Shown here: positions 39,216 to 46,965 of the stretch, one piece after another
How positions within the stretch are numbered: position 1 is the first letter of the stretch
Layout: every line of letters starts with the position of its first letter
Origin: DASWJZ01 sp963720705
Lineage (GTDB): Bacteria; Pseudomonadota; Alphaproteobacteria; Rhizobiales; Afifellaceae
Direction: 5' to 3'
NCBI GenBank assembly: GCA_963720705.1
Contig: CAVRGJ010000005.1
Span: 186,001 to 250,000, forward strand
Length of the DNA stretch: 64,000 bases
Translations under genes and position numbers: made by a program
The notes under the pieces: model-generated
Database searches by the model: none
What the model saw: only the letters and a program-made list of their open reading frames with translations
Told to the model about the DNA's origin: nothing

Positions 39216-39511
39216 GCGGGACCTGCATCGGGCTTGGAATAGTCGCGCCGGCTCTTGAAGATCTCCGAAGCCGGGTAGGTGCGCACGATCGCGTCGGTCA
39301 GCGTGTCGCGCTCGGCGATGAACCAATAGGCCGTCGGCGCGTGCAGCCACCATTCGCGTACCACGCGCGGCTGGTTGTCATGCAGGAAGACATGGTCGGC
39401 CCATTCGGCGTCTGTCGCGCGGGCGGGATCGGGCTCCTCGCGCAACTCGCCGCCGCAGACGAATTCGGAGATGTTGCGCGGACCGTTCAGCGGGCAGTGC
39501 ATGACCTTCAT
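39212..39511 (-). CDS. mgdB: Delta subunit of sarcosine-oxidase-like N-methylglutamate dehydrogenase (SoxD/MgdB type)
   Basis: A 99-residue subunit. The opening CPLNGPRNISEF corresponds to the CPxCGPR zinc-binding start of classical SoxD, but the second Cys is Asn9. The later His-Cys pair is reduced to His57 with APTA in place of the Cys region. A third Cys (19) is present. The zinc site of sarcosine oxidase is therefore not conserved, as in the divergent SoxD-like proteins of methylated-amine clusters. It overlaps mgdC by 4 bases. Confidence 0.75.
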   Translation of the reverse strand: MKVMHCPLNGPRNISEFVCGGELREEPDPARATDAEWADHVFLHDNQPRVVREWWLHAPTAYWFIAERDTLTDAIVRTYPASEIFKSRRDYSKPDAGPA

Positions 39512-39524
39512 GGGGGCGCCTTCA

Positions 39525-40764
39525 TCAATGCCCGACCGAGGCGGCGCCCTTTTCGCCGACCTGCTTGAATTCCTCGAAGCGGGAAAGGCGGAACGGCTGG
39601 ATGAGGTCGGGGACGCTCCCCGTCGCCAGCATCTTGGCGTTCTGCTTGCCGCAGACCGGAGTCGCTTTGAACCCCCAGGTGCCCCAACCGGCGTCGATGT
39701 AGTAGTTCTCGACCGGCGTCTCGCCCATCACCGGCGAGAAGTCCGGCGTCATGTCGGCGAGCCCCGCCCATTGGCGGAGCACCTTGACGTTGGCGAGGAA
39801 GGGAAAGAGCTCAAGCATGTGCGCCATCAGCCCTTCCTTGAAATCGAGCGTGGAGCGCGGGCGGTAGAGGCCGTAGGGATCGGTCGAGCCGCCCATCACC
39901 AGTTCGCCGCGCGCGCTCTGCGACACGTAGATGTGGAGGCTCCCCGACACGATGATCGGATCGAGGAACGGCTTCAGCGGCTGTGTCACGCAGGCCTGCA
40001 GCGGGATGGTGCGGATCGGCAGCTTGATGCCTGCCATCTTGGCGACGACGGAACTCATGCCGGCGACGCATTGTATGATCCTGCCGGCCTTCACGCTGCC
40101 GCGGGTCGTCTCCACAGCCGACGGCCCTGCCGTTCGCGCGGGCGATCCCGGTCACCTCGGTCAACTGATGCAGTTCCGCGCCGCGCTGCGTCGCGCCGCG
40201 CGCGTAACCCCAGGCGACCGCGTCGTGACGGGCGATCGCCCCCGGCGGATGATAAAGCGCGCCGAGGATCGGATAGCGCACTTCTTCGGAGAGATTGAGC
40301 TCGGGGCAGAGCCGGGCGATGTCGTCGCGGAAGACGAGCTCGGAACTGACGCCGAGATGCTTGTTCACCTCCGCCCGCCAGCGCGAAGTGCGGATCGCGG
40401 CGTCCGTGTGGGCGAGGGTAAAGTGGCCACGCTCCGAATACATGATGTTCATGTCGAAGTCGTCGGCGAGGTCTTTCCACAGCGTCAGCGACTCGTCGTA
40501 AAACTTCACGCCTTCCGGCGTCAGATAGTTTGAACGGATGATGGTGGTGTTGCGCGCCGTGTTGCCGCCGCCGAGATAGCCCTTCTCGAGGATGGCGACG
40601 TCTGTGATGCCGTAGTCGCGCGCCAGGTAGTAGGCGGTCGCCGCTCCGTGCCCGCCGCCGCCGATGATCACCACGTCGTAGGACGGCTTCAGGGGCTTCG
40701 CAGCCGGGAACTGGCGCTCGAACTTGCCGAGGCCGAGCCCGTATTTCAGCAGCGCAAAGACCAC
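39525..40764 (-). pseudogene. mgdA: Beta subunit of sarcosine-oxidase-like N-methylglutamate dehydrogenase (SoxB/MgdA type), frameshifted
   Basis: About 412 residues if repaired. The N-terminal FAD site YDVVIIGGGGHGAATAYYLA (about 29-48) and GGGNTARNTTIIRSNYL are clear up to ARANGRAVG. There, near 40116, one apparent extra base shifts the frame. The rest (from VETTRGSVKAG through VMGETPVENYYIDAGWGTWG) reads in the next frame to a stop at 39525. The subunit holds the flavins that oxidise the N-methyl group. If the shift is real, the dehydrogenase would be inactive although mgdBCD look intact. A sequencing or assembly error is the simpler explanation. Confidence 0.75.
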
Positions 40765-40856
40765 GATTTGCCTGTTTGAAGGCGAGCGCCGGCTTTCCTC
40801 ACTTCACCGCTCGCGGCCGGAAGGGGCGCCGGCGGTCGGCCGGCGCCCCGTATTCA

Positions 40857-41069
40857 TCAGGTCGGATGCTCGTCGAGTGCTTTCTTGATCGAGTCGGCGG
40901 AGCCGTAGCGCTCGATGTCTTCGTTGTAGTCCACGTTCTCCTGCTTGATCTGCAGGATGTGAAACACGACCCAGACGACGAAAGCGACGATGAACATGAT
41001 CACTTCCGAGCCTTGCCACGGGTAGATCGCGCCGATGTTGGCGAGATCGACTGCCCAAGAGTTGCCCAT
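40857..41069 (-). CDS. Small membrane protein downstream of the ammonium transporter
   Basis: 70 residues with one membrane span (about 22-42, SEVIMFIVAFVVWVVFHILQ) and a charged C-terminal tail with the acidic pattern ENVDYNEDIERYGS. A near-perfect AAGGAGGA site 6 bases before the ATG shows that it is a real gene. It starts 24 bases after the amt stop. I do not recognise the family. Its position suggests an accessory subunit or regulator of the transporter or of the dehydrogenase downstream. Confidence 0.7.
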   Translation of the reverse strand: MGNSWAVDLANIGAIYPWQGSEVIMFIVAFVVWVVFHILQIKQENVDYNEDIERYGSADSIKKALDEHPT

Positions 41070-41093
41070 TTCGATCCTCCTTACAGAAGCGCG

Positions 41094-42447
41094 CTAAGCA
41101 AGCGCCTTCTCCGTGTTTCTGACATCGGCGCGCGCTTCTTCCTGCTCGTGCAGGCTCTTGAAATCGAGCCCCATCAGCTCGACTTGGCGCGGCACGCGGA
41201 GCAGCCCGAAGGCGTTGAAGATCTTCGCCGCGATCCATCCGGGGATGAAGCCGAGCACGAAGAACATGATGATGGCGCCGACGATCTGTCCGATCGGGAT
41301 TGACCGTCGCGTAGTCCGCGTAGGGTGACGACGGGTAACCCCAGAGCACGAAGCCGGCGATCACAACGCCGATGAAGCCGGCATAGCCGTGCACCGCCAC
41401 AGCACCCACCGCGTCATCGAGCTTGAACCTTCGCTCGACCCAGTAGTGCATCTTGTAGGCGATGAACGTACCGATCCCGCCGATGAACATGGCCTGGATC
41501 GGGTGATAGAGGTCGTTGCCGGCGGAAGCCGTGATGATGCCGGCAAGGCCACCCGAGTAGGTCCAGAAAGGGTCGCCCTTGGAGATCAGGTAGGCCACCA
41601 TCATGCCTCCCGACAGCGACATCAGGAAGTTGAAGGTGATGCCGCTGAGCGTGGTCGGAGTCAGGTAGATCGTCGTCCCCGTCCAGGTCGCCCCGGTGAT
41701 CTGGCCGCCGATAGTCTCCGGCGAGATGATCGGAACGTTGCAGGCGGCGTAAAATCCCCAGAAGCCGGTGTAGATCAGGAATAGCCCGACCGTGACCAGC
41801 CAGGTGTTCTGCGGCACGAAATCACGCGGTTTGCCGTCGGCGGTGAAACGCCCGAGACGCGGGCCGAGCACAACGAGCACGCCGAGCGCGGTGCCGCCGG
41901 CGATCGCGTGGATGACACCGGAGGCGTAGGCGTCGTGATAGCCGAGCACCTTGATCATCCAGCCGTTGTAGCTCCAGCCCCAGGCCGCATCGATCATCCA
42001 GGTCACCGAGCCGATAAGCACGGCGATGACCAGGAACGCGCCGGTGCGGATGCGCTCGATGACGGCGCCCGACACGATCGAAGCAGCGGTCAGCGAGAAG
42101 AGCAGGAACGCTCCCCAGAAGACCCCGGTGATGTGATCGCCGAGGTTCGGCGCCATCGTCGGCGACCACGGTGTGTCGGGAGTCCCGGCGTCCCACAGCA
42201 CAGGACCAATGATCCACGGGCCGTTCGGCAGGCCGAAATAGATCCACCAGCCGAAGAAGAAGAACGTGACGGTGACCACTGGGATCAGCATCGTGTTCTT
42301 CATCAGTGTGTGAAGATGATTGCGGCGGCGGCTGACACCGACCTCATAGACGCAGAAGCCGACGTGAATCAGAAACATGAATACGATCGTCACCCAGTAG
42401 TAGAACTCGGTGAAAATCGTCGTCAAGGCAGATAGGTTGTCGCCCAT
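41094..42447 (-). pseudogene. amt: Ammonium/methylammonium transporter (Amt family), frameshifted near the 3' end
   Basis: About 450 residues if repaired, with 11 spans. Family motifs include the first span TEFYYWVTIVFMFLIHVGFCVYEVG, the central WGWSYNGWMIKVLGYHDAYASGVIHAIAGG and VHGYAGFIGV. After VNP (near 41295-41303) an apparent extra base shifts the frame. The expected ending (IGQIVGAIIMFFVLGFIPGW and so on) reads in the next frame to a stop at 41094. The ATG at 42447 has GGGGGAG upstream. Linkage to the methylamine genes suggests that methylammonium is its substrate. Confidence 0.8.
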
Positions 42448-42648
42448 TTGATGCTCCCCCATGTCGCATCCGCGGCAGCGCAGATCGTCTTCAGATCGTT
42501 GCGCCGCGGGTCGAGACCGACGATGCTACATATTCTGCGCCCCCACTTTGACGCGCGAAGTCTGCGTCACCGTCGGTATGGCGGAGCCTCCAAAGAGCCC
42601 TCCGCCAAACCTGTAGTGTAACGAAAAATTCACAATAGTCTCCGGGTC
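42448..42648. other. Divergent promoter region between amt and the 197-residue gene
   Basis: About 200 bases with no gene, between two divergent starts. Part of it is less GC-rich than the flanks (GTAACGAAAAATTCACAATAG near 42617-42637). It should hold both promoters. I could not identify a sigma-54 or other specific promoter with confidence. Confidence 0.4.
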
Positions 42649-43242
42649 ATGCTGAAGACTCCCACAGAAGAGCTCCGCGACCATTTCATCGGTTGGCAGT
42701 GCCGCATCAGGCAGGTGGCGATGCGCCAGGACGGCGGACGGCCGTCGCCGGGGATGCGGCCGCGCGTGCTGACCACAACCGGCGGTGTTATCGCGAAGGC
42801 GCTCACGGTCCTGATCGTCCCGAAAGAGCCGGAAGAGAGCACCGCCTTCTTCCGCTTCCAAGTGCGGAAGTCGTTGGACCCGATGCTTGTCTACGAGCGC
42901 GGGCTGGCATTCCTCCAGGCGGAGCATTTCCAGCGGCCGGCGGATTTCAGCGACCGCCTGACCTCGCTTTTGCCGGCCGATTCGCCCATCGCAGCGTCGC
43001 TTCTGGACGAGGGCGCGTGTAGCCTGGAATTCGACCAGTTCCGGCAATTCTTCCGGTTGCCGTGTGCGGTCTTTGCGCTTGAGGAGGGCGATCCCGCCCG
43101 CGAAGCCACGATCTGGCACAACCGTATCTTCAACCCGGCGAGTGCGGGCATCGTGCAGGTGCTCGCCTTCCGTCCCGACTGGGCATGCGCCGAGGCGCGG
43201 CCACGGCCGCAGGCCGGTCTCTCGCCGGAGGCGAGCGCCTGA
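42649..43242 (+). CDS. Protein of unknown function beside the mgs/amt genes
   Basis: 197 residues, soluble, with no signal peptide or membrane span. Recognisable features are an N-terminal HFIGWQCRIRQVAMRQDGG, a central FFRFQVRKSLDPMLVYERGL and a late EATIWHNRIFNPASAGIVQVL. The aromatic and charged pattern suggests a compact folded domain. It is the only plus-strand gene among the minus-strand methylamine genes and converges on the 139-residue gene with 5 bases between stops. No family was recognised. Confidence 0.65.
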   Translation: MLKTPTEELRDHFIGWQCRIRQVAMRQDGGRPSPGMRPRVLTTTGGVIAKALTVLIVPKEPEESTAFFRFQVRKSLDPMLVYERGLAFLQAEHFQRPADFSDRLTSLLPADSPIAASLLDEGACSLEFDQFRQFFRLPCAVFALEEGDPAREATIWHNRIFNPASAGIVQVLAFRPDWACAEARPRPQAGLSPEASA

Positions 43243-43247
43243 CCCGC

Positions 43248-43667
43248 TCAGAATTTGCGATAGGCCTCATTCAGCTCTCTCAGCGGGTGGCGCGGCGAGG
43301 TCTGGAAGCGCACGAGCAGCTCGCGCGCCAGCATGTCTCGATCCTGCTGGTTGTCGGGGAGCGGCATCGATTTCGGGATGCGCACCCAGCCGTTGATGTT
43401 GCGATCGAAGATCGCGGGCTGTCCGTCCTCGTAGCCCATGTGGATGTCTTCGAGCCAGTTCAGGTCGTCCCAGCCCATGAACTCCATGTAGGCTTTGAGG
43501 TAGGGGGTAAGGCGACCGTAGTCGGGCAAGAGGTTCACATCGTAGCGGTAGCCGATGTGCTGTCCGATCTCCTGCTCGCGGCTTGAGTCGAGCCCGGCGG
43601 CGTCTTTCAGGAACTTGTCGACGTCGCCCTGGGTTTCTGCGCCCTTGTAACCGCCCTTGCCTGCCAT
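43248..43667 (-). CDS. 139-residue protein of unknown function in the mgs operon
   Basis: A soluble 139-residue protein starting 18 bases after the glutamate-synthase-like gene. It has a Gly/Lys start (MAGKGGYKG), a helical middle with DVNLLPDYGRLTPYLKAYMEFMGWDDLNWLEDIHMGY, and the late NINGWVRIPKSMPLPDNQQDRDMLARE. Trp and Tyr are frequent and there are no Cys. I do not recognise the family. Its place as last gene of the GS-MgsABC-like operon suggests an accessory subunit or a tuning factor for those enzymes. Confidence 0.65.
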   Translation of the reverse strand: MAGKGGYKGAETQGDVDKFLKDAAGLDSSREQEIGQHIGYRYDVNLLPDYGRLTPYLKAYMEFMGWDDLNWLEDIHMGYEDGQPAIFDRNINGWVRIPKSMPLPDNQQDRDMLARELLVRFQTSPRHPLRELNEAYRKF

Positions 43668-43685
43668 CGTAGCGCTTCCCGTGCC

Positions 43686-45065
43686 TCAGCTGATGTCGTG
43701 ATAGTTCTCGACGCCGACCGTGTAGTCGGTGCCGGCGAGCGGCACTTGCGCCATGGCGGAGGCTTCCATCGTCAGCGCCGCGAGGTCTTCCGGCTCGAGG
43801 CTGTGGACGTTGGTCTTGCCGCAAGCGCGCGCCAGCATCTGCGCCTCCATCGTCAGCGTATGGAGGAAGTTGTAGACGCGCTCGGCCGCCTCGTCGGGAT
43901 CGAGCCGCTTCCTGAGCTCCGGGTCCTGCGTGGCGACGCCGACCGGGCAGCGCCCGGTGTGGCAATGGTAGCAATAGCCCGCCGGCACGCCGATCTCGTT
44001 CTCGTAGTCGGTGACGCCGTCGATATGGCGGTTGCAGTTCAGCGCCATCAGCACCGAATGGCCGATGGCTATTGCGTCGGCGCCGAGCGCCAGCGCCTTC
44101 GCGACGTCGCCGCCGTTCCTGATGCCGCCGGCGTAGACGAGCGTGACCTCGCCGCGCTTGCCGAGCTCGTCGATCGCGCGGCGCGCCTGGCGGATCGCCG
44201 CGATGCCGGGGATGCCAGTGTCTTCCGCGGCGATGTGCGGTCCCGCGCCCGTGCCGCCTTCCATGCCGTCGATGTAGATGGAGTCCGGACCGCATTTCAC
44301 CGCCATCCTGACGTCGTCATAGACGCGCGCGGCGCCGAGCTTGAGCTGGATCGGGATCTCCCAGTTCGTCGCCTCGCGGATTTCCTCGATCTTCAGCGCA
44401 AGGTCGTCGGGGCCGAGCCAGTCGGGGTGGCGGGCTGGCGAGCGCTGGTCGATGCCGGCGGGAAGCGATCGCATCTCGGCCACCTGGTCGGTGACCTTCT
44501 GGCCCATCAGATGTCCGCCGAGACCGACCTTGCAGCCCTGCCCGATGAAGAACTCGCAGGCGTCCGCGAGCCTGAGATGGTGCGGGTTGAAGCCGTAGCG
44601 CGACTGGATGCACTGGTAGAACCATTTGACCGAATAGCGCCGCTCGTCGGGGATCATGCCGCCTTCGCCGGAGCACGTCGCCGAGCCTGCCATCGTGGCG
44701 CCGCGGGCGAGGGCGATCTTCGCCTCGTAGGAGAGCGCGCCGAAGCTCATGCCGGTGACGTAGACCGGGATGTCGAGCTCGAACGGCCGCTTGGCGCGCG
44801 GGCCGATCACCGTCTTCGTCTCGCACTTCTCGCGATAGCCCTCGATGACGAAGCGCGTCAGCGTGCCGGGCAGAAAGGTCAGATCATCCCAATGCGGGAT
44901 CTTCTTGAAGAGCGAGAAGCCGCGCATCCGGTAGCGCCCGAGGTCGGACTTGATGTGGATGTCGTTGATGACCTCGGGCGTGAAGATGTTCGAATGACCG
45001 AGGATGAAGCGGCTCGACTCCGCCGGCCCCTTCTTCGCTCCGCTTGCCTTGGACTTCCTCGCCAT
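43686..45065 (-). CDS. mgsC: FMN-binding glutamate-synthase-like subunit (MgsC/GlxD type), set 1
   Basis: A 459-residue protein matching the FMN- and iron-sulfur-binding domain of GltB (GLTSYN-like TIM barrel). Visible motifs are VTGMSFGALSYEAKIALARG (about 108-127), KLGAARVYDDVRM, DGMEGGTGAGP and AYAGGIRNGGDVAKALALGADA (shortened: YAGGIRNGGDVAKAL). The Cys cluster near residue 390 (YCYHCHTGRCPVGVATQDP) keeps the spacing of glutamate synthase. In N-methylglutamate synthase this subunit joins methylamine to the 2-oxoglutarate-derived carbon. I chose the ATG at 45065 (MARKSK). Confidence 0.75.
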   Translation of the reverse strand: MARKSKASGAKKGPAESSRFILGHSNIFTPEVINDIHIKSDLGRYRMRGFSLFKKIPHWDDLTFLPGTLTRFVIEGYREKCETKTVIGPRAKRPFELDIPVYVTGMSFGALSYEAKIALARGATMAGSATCSGEGGMIPDERRYSVKWFYQCIQSRYGFNPHHLRLADACEFFIGQGCKVGLGGHLMGQKVTDQVAEMRSLPAGIDQRSPARHPDWLGPDDLALKIEEIREATNWEIPIQLKLGAARVYDDVRMAVKCGPDSIYIDGMEGGTGAGPHIAAEDTGIPGIAAIRQARRAIDELGKRGEVTLVYAGGIRNGGDVAKALALGADAIAIGHSVLMALNCNRHIDGVTDYENEIGVPAGYCYHCHTGRCPVGVATQDPELRKRLDPDEAAERVYNFLHTLTMEAQMLARACGKTNVHSLEPEDLAALTMEASAMAQVPLAGTDYTVGVENYHDIS

Positions 45066-45114
45066 CGACGATCCTCGGTTATTTAATGAGCCGGCCGGAC
45101 CGCGCGAAAACCCT

Positions 45115-45127
45115 CTCCCATTGGGAG
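45115..45127. repeat. Short palindrome between mgsB and mgsC
   Basis: CTCCCA-T-TGGGAG lies in the 85-base gap between two operon genes. It resembles fragments of the C/G-rich intergenic palindromes common in Rhizobiales (compare 4057-4082). A folded RNA here could affect expression of mgsC, but there is no direct sign of this. Confidence 0.4.
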
Positions 45128-45150
45128 GATTGGCGCGCAGCATCCTTTCA

Positions 45151-46020
45151 TCACAGCACGAGCTTCTTCTCGGTCGGTTCCAGATTGTCGTAGTTCCAAA
45201 GCTGCTTGCCCGCGACGATCTTGCGGAAGTGCGCGACGCCGCGTTCGGGGAGCAGCTCGTACATCTCCAGCTTTCGCGTCAGCCATTGGCGGTCGAGATC
45301 GGTCATCGTCCCCCACACCGCGTCCACACCGAGGCTGGTCGGCTCGCCGCCGATATAGATCGTGCCGTCGTACATGGAATCGCCGAGGTTCTTGCCGGAA
45401 TTGCCGCAGATCACCATGCGTCCGCGTTGCATCATGAAGCCGGAGAAGGCACCGGTGTCGCCGCCGACGATGATCGAGCCGCCCTTCATGTCGATACCGG
45501 TGCGCGAGCCGACGTTGCCTTTGCAGACGAGGTCGCCGCCGCGGATCGCCGCGCCGAACTGCGAGCCGGCGTTCTTTTCGATGATGATGGTGCCGCTCAT
45601 CATGTTCTCGGCGCACGACCAGCCGACGCGACCGGCGATCCTGACGTTCGGCCCGTCGATCAGACCGACGCCGAAATAGCCGAGCGACCCGTCGATGATC
45701 AGATTCAGGCGGTTCAGGATCCCGACAGCGATCGAATGCTTGGCGCCGGGATTGCGGATGACGATCGTGCCGTGACCCTCCTGCATCAGATCGCGGATGC
45801 GGAGATTGACTTCCTTCTCCGGCATGTTCGACGCGTCGATCTCGGCACGCTTGTTGAAATCGACGTCGAATGTTCCGGGCAGCGAGAAACCTTCGTGCGC
45901 GTCGGAAAGGTCGAAGTCGAAGAACTGCCGCTGCGAGCGCCCGCCGAGCTGCTCGGTGTGCATTCCCATCTCATGGGAGAGACGGCTCTGTTCGGCGGCC
46001 GAGCGCGGCGCGCCGGTCAT
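45151..46020 (-). CDS. mgsB: GXGXG-domain glutamate-synthase-like subunit (MgsB/GlxC type), set 1
   Basis: A 289-residue protein corresponding to the C-terminal beta-helix (GXGXG) domain of GltB. Repeating glycine-rich rungs are visible: DGSLGYFGVGLIDGPNVRIAG, GSQFGAAIRGGDLVCKGNVG, GSIIVGGDTGAFSGFMMQ (each about 18-20 residues). The N-terminal part is about 60 residues longer than in the set 2 copy at 63070. The ATG at 46020 overlaps the mgsA stop in an ATGA. It is a structural subunit of the three-protein synthase. Confidence 0.75.
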   Translation of the reverse strand: MTGAPRSAAEQSRLSHEMGMHTEQLGGRSQRQFFDFDLSDAHEGFSLPGTFDVDFNKRAEIDASNMPEKEVNLRIRDLMQEGHGTIVIRNPGAKHSIAVGILNRLNLIIDGSLGYFGVGLIDGPNVRIAGRVGWSCAENMMSGTIIIEKNAGSQFGAAIRGGDLVCKGNVGSRTGIDMKGGSIIVGGDTGAFSGFMMQRGRMVICGNSGKNLGDSMYDGTIYIGGEPTSLGVDAVWGTMTDLDRQWLTRKLEMYELLPERGVAHFRKIVAGKQLWNYDNLEPTEKKLVL

Positions 46021-46952
46021 CGCCGCCATACCCGCACCTCTTCGTCGTAGGGATCGGAGGTGTCGATCTCACGCGGCATCAGCGTGCGGATCGCGACCTC
46101 CTCGGAGGCGAGCGCGACGAGGTCGTCGCTCTCATAGAGCACCATAGGCTTCGCCGCCATGGTGTCCTTGGCCATGCCGAGCTCGTTCTCCGTCGCCACG
46201 ACGTAGGTGAAGACGCCGTCGATCTCCTTGATGGAGGCTTTCAGCGAATCCTCGAGCGTCGCACCCTGCTCGAGATTGTTCGCGGTGTAGACCGCCAGAA
46301 GCTCCGAATCGCAGTTCGACATGAAGCGGTGGCCGCGCCGTTCCATCTCGCGCCGCATGATCCAATAGTTGGTGAGCTGCCCGTTATGGACGACGGCGAT
46401 GTCGTTGTAGGGGTAGGCCCAATAGGGATGCGCGGAGCGGATATCGACGTCGGATTCAGTCGCCATGCGCGTGTGGCCGATGCCGTGCGTGCCGCGGAAT
46501 TTTCCGAGCTCGTATTGCGTGGATACCTGCGTTGCGTCGCCGAGGTCCTTGATCAGCTCGAGCGCGCTGCCGAAGGAGAGCACCTCGGCGCCGTCGATCT
46601 GCTCGATCTGCTCGGCGAGCTTGCGCGTGTCCGCCGAATAGCGCAGCCGGTAACGAAACGCGTAGTCGGTCGGCTCCGACACGTCGAGCACCACGGCGCC
46701 CATCTCCTCAAGCCGGGAATCGACCTCCGCCTGCCGCTCGCGGATCTTCTGATGGATGTGGTGGTCCTTGGTCAGGTCTTCATGCTCGGCGAGCTTCAGC
46801 CGCATGATGTATTCGTTGTCGGCGGAGACGCCGTAGATCGCGAAGCCCGTCGAATCGGGGCCGCGATGCCGGAGGCTCTGAAGCATCGCCGTCATCTCTT
46901 TGCCGACGGTCGCCGCGCCGTCGCGGTGGATCAGTCCGGCTATTCCGCACAT
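46017..46952 (-). CDS. mgsA: Class II glutamine amidotransferase subunit (MgsA/GlxB type), set 1
   Basis: A 311-residue Ntn-type glutaminase domain like the N-terminus of GltB. The catalytic Cys2 (MCGIAGLIHRDG), HRGPDSTG, GTHGIGHTRMATES and VVHNGQLTNYWIMR are intact. In the N-methylglutamate pathway the equivalent subunit sits in N-methylglutamate synthase. A region of about 60 residues with no counterpart in classical amidotransferases (about 60-120) is present. It is co-transcribed with the GS-like gene 13 bases upstream. A paralogue lies at 62174. Confidence 0.75.
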   Translation of the reverse strand: MCGIAGLIHRDGAATVGKEMTAMLQSLRHRGPDSTGFAIYGVSADNEYIMRLKLAEHEDLTKDHHIHQKIRERQAEVDSRLEEMGAVVLDVSEPTDYAFRYRLRYSADTRKLAEQIEQIDGAEVLSFGSALELIKDLGDATQVSTQYELGKFRGTHGIGHTRMATESDVDIRSAHPYWAYPYNDIAVVHNGQLTNYWIMRREMERRGHRFMSNCDSELLAVYTANNLEQGATLEDSLKASIKEIDGVFTYVVATENELGMAKDTMAAKPMVLYESDDLVALASEEVAIRTLMPREIDTSDPYDEEVRVWRR

Positions 46953-46965
46953 GGCTCGCGTCTCC

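Noticed and set aside
37398..39242. Long open frame on the plus strand opposite the mgdC gene
   Set aside because: It is a mirror of the codon bias of mgdC. Composition is unnatural and no motif is present.
36300..40764. Plain sarcosine oxidase soxBDAG as the call for the four-gene operon
   Set aside because: Subunit order and size fit, but linkage to amt and mgs genes and the degraded zinc site in the delta subunit favour N-methylglutamate dehydrogenase. I kept sarcosine oxidase as the alternative.
40804..41093. Continuation of the amt frame through the small membrane protein gene
   Set aside because: Past the frameshift the sequence is Arg-rich and out of frame. The true amt ending and the 70-residue protein explain the region.
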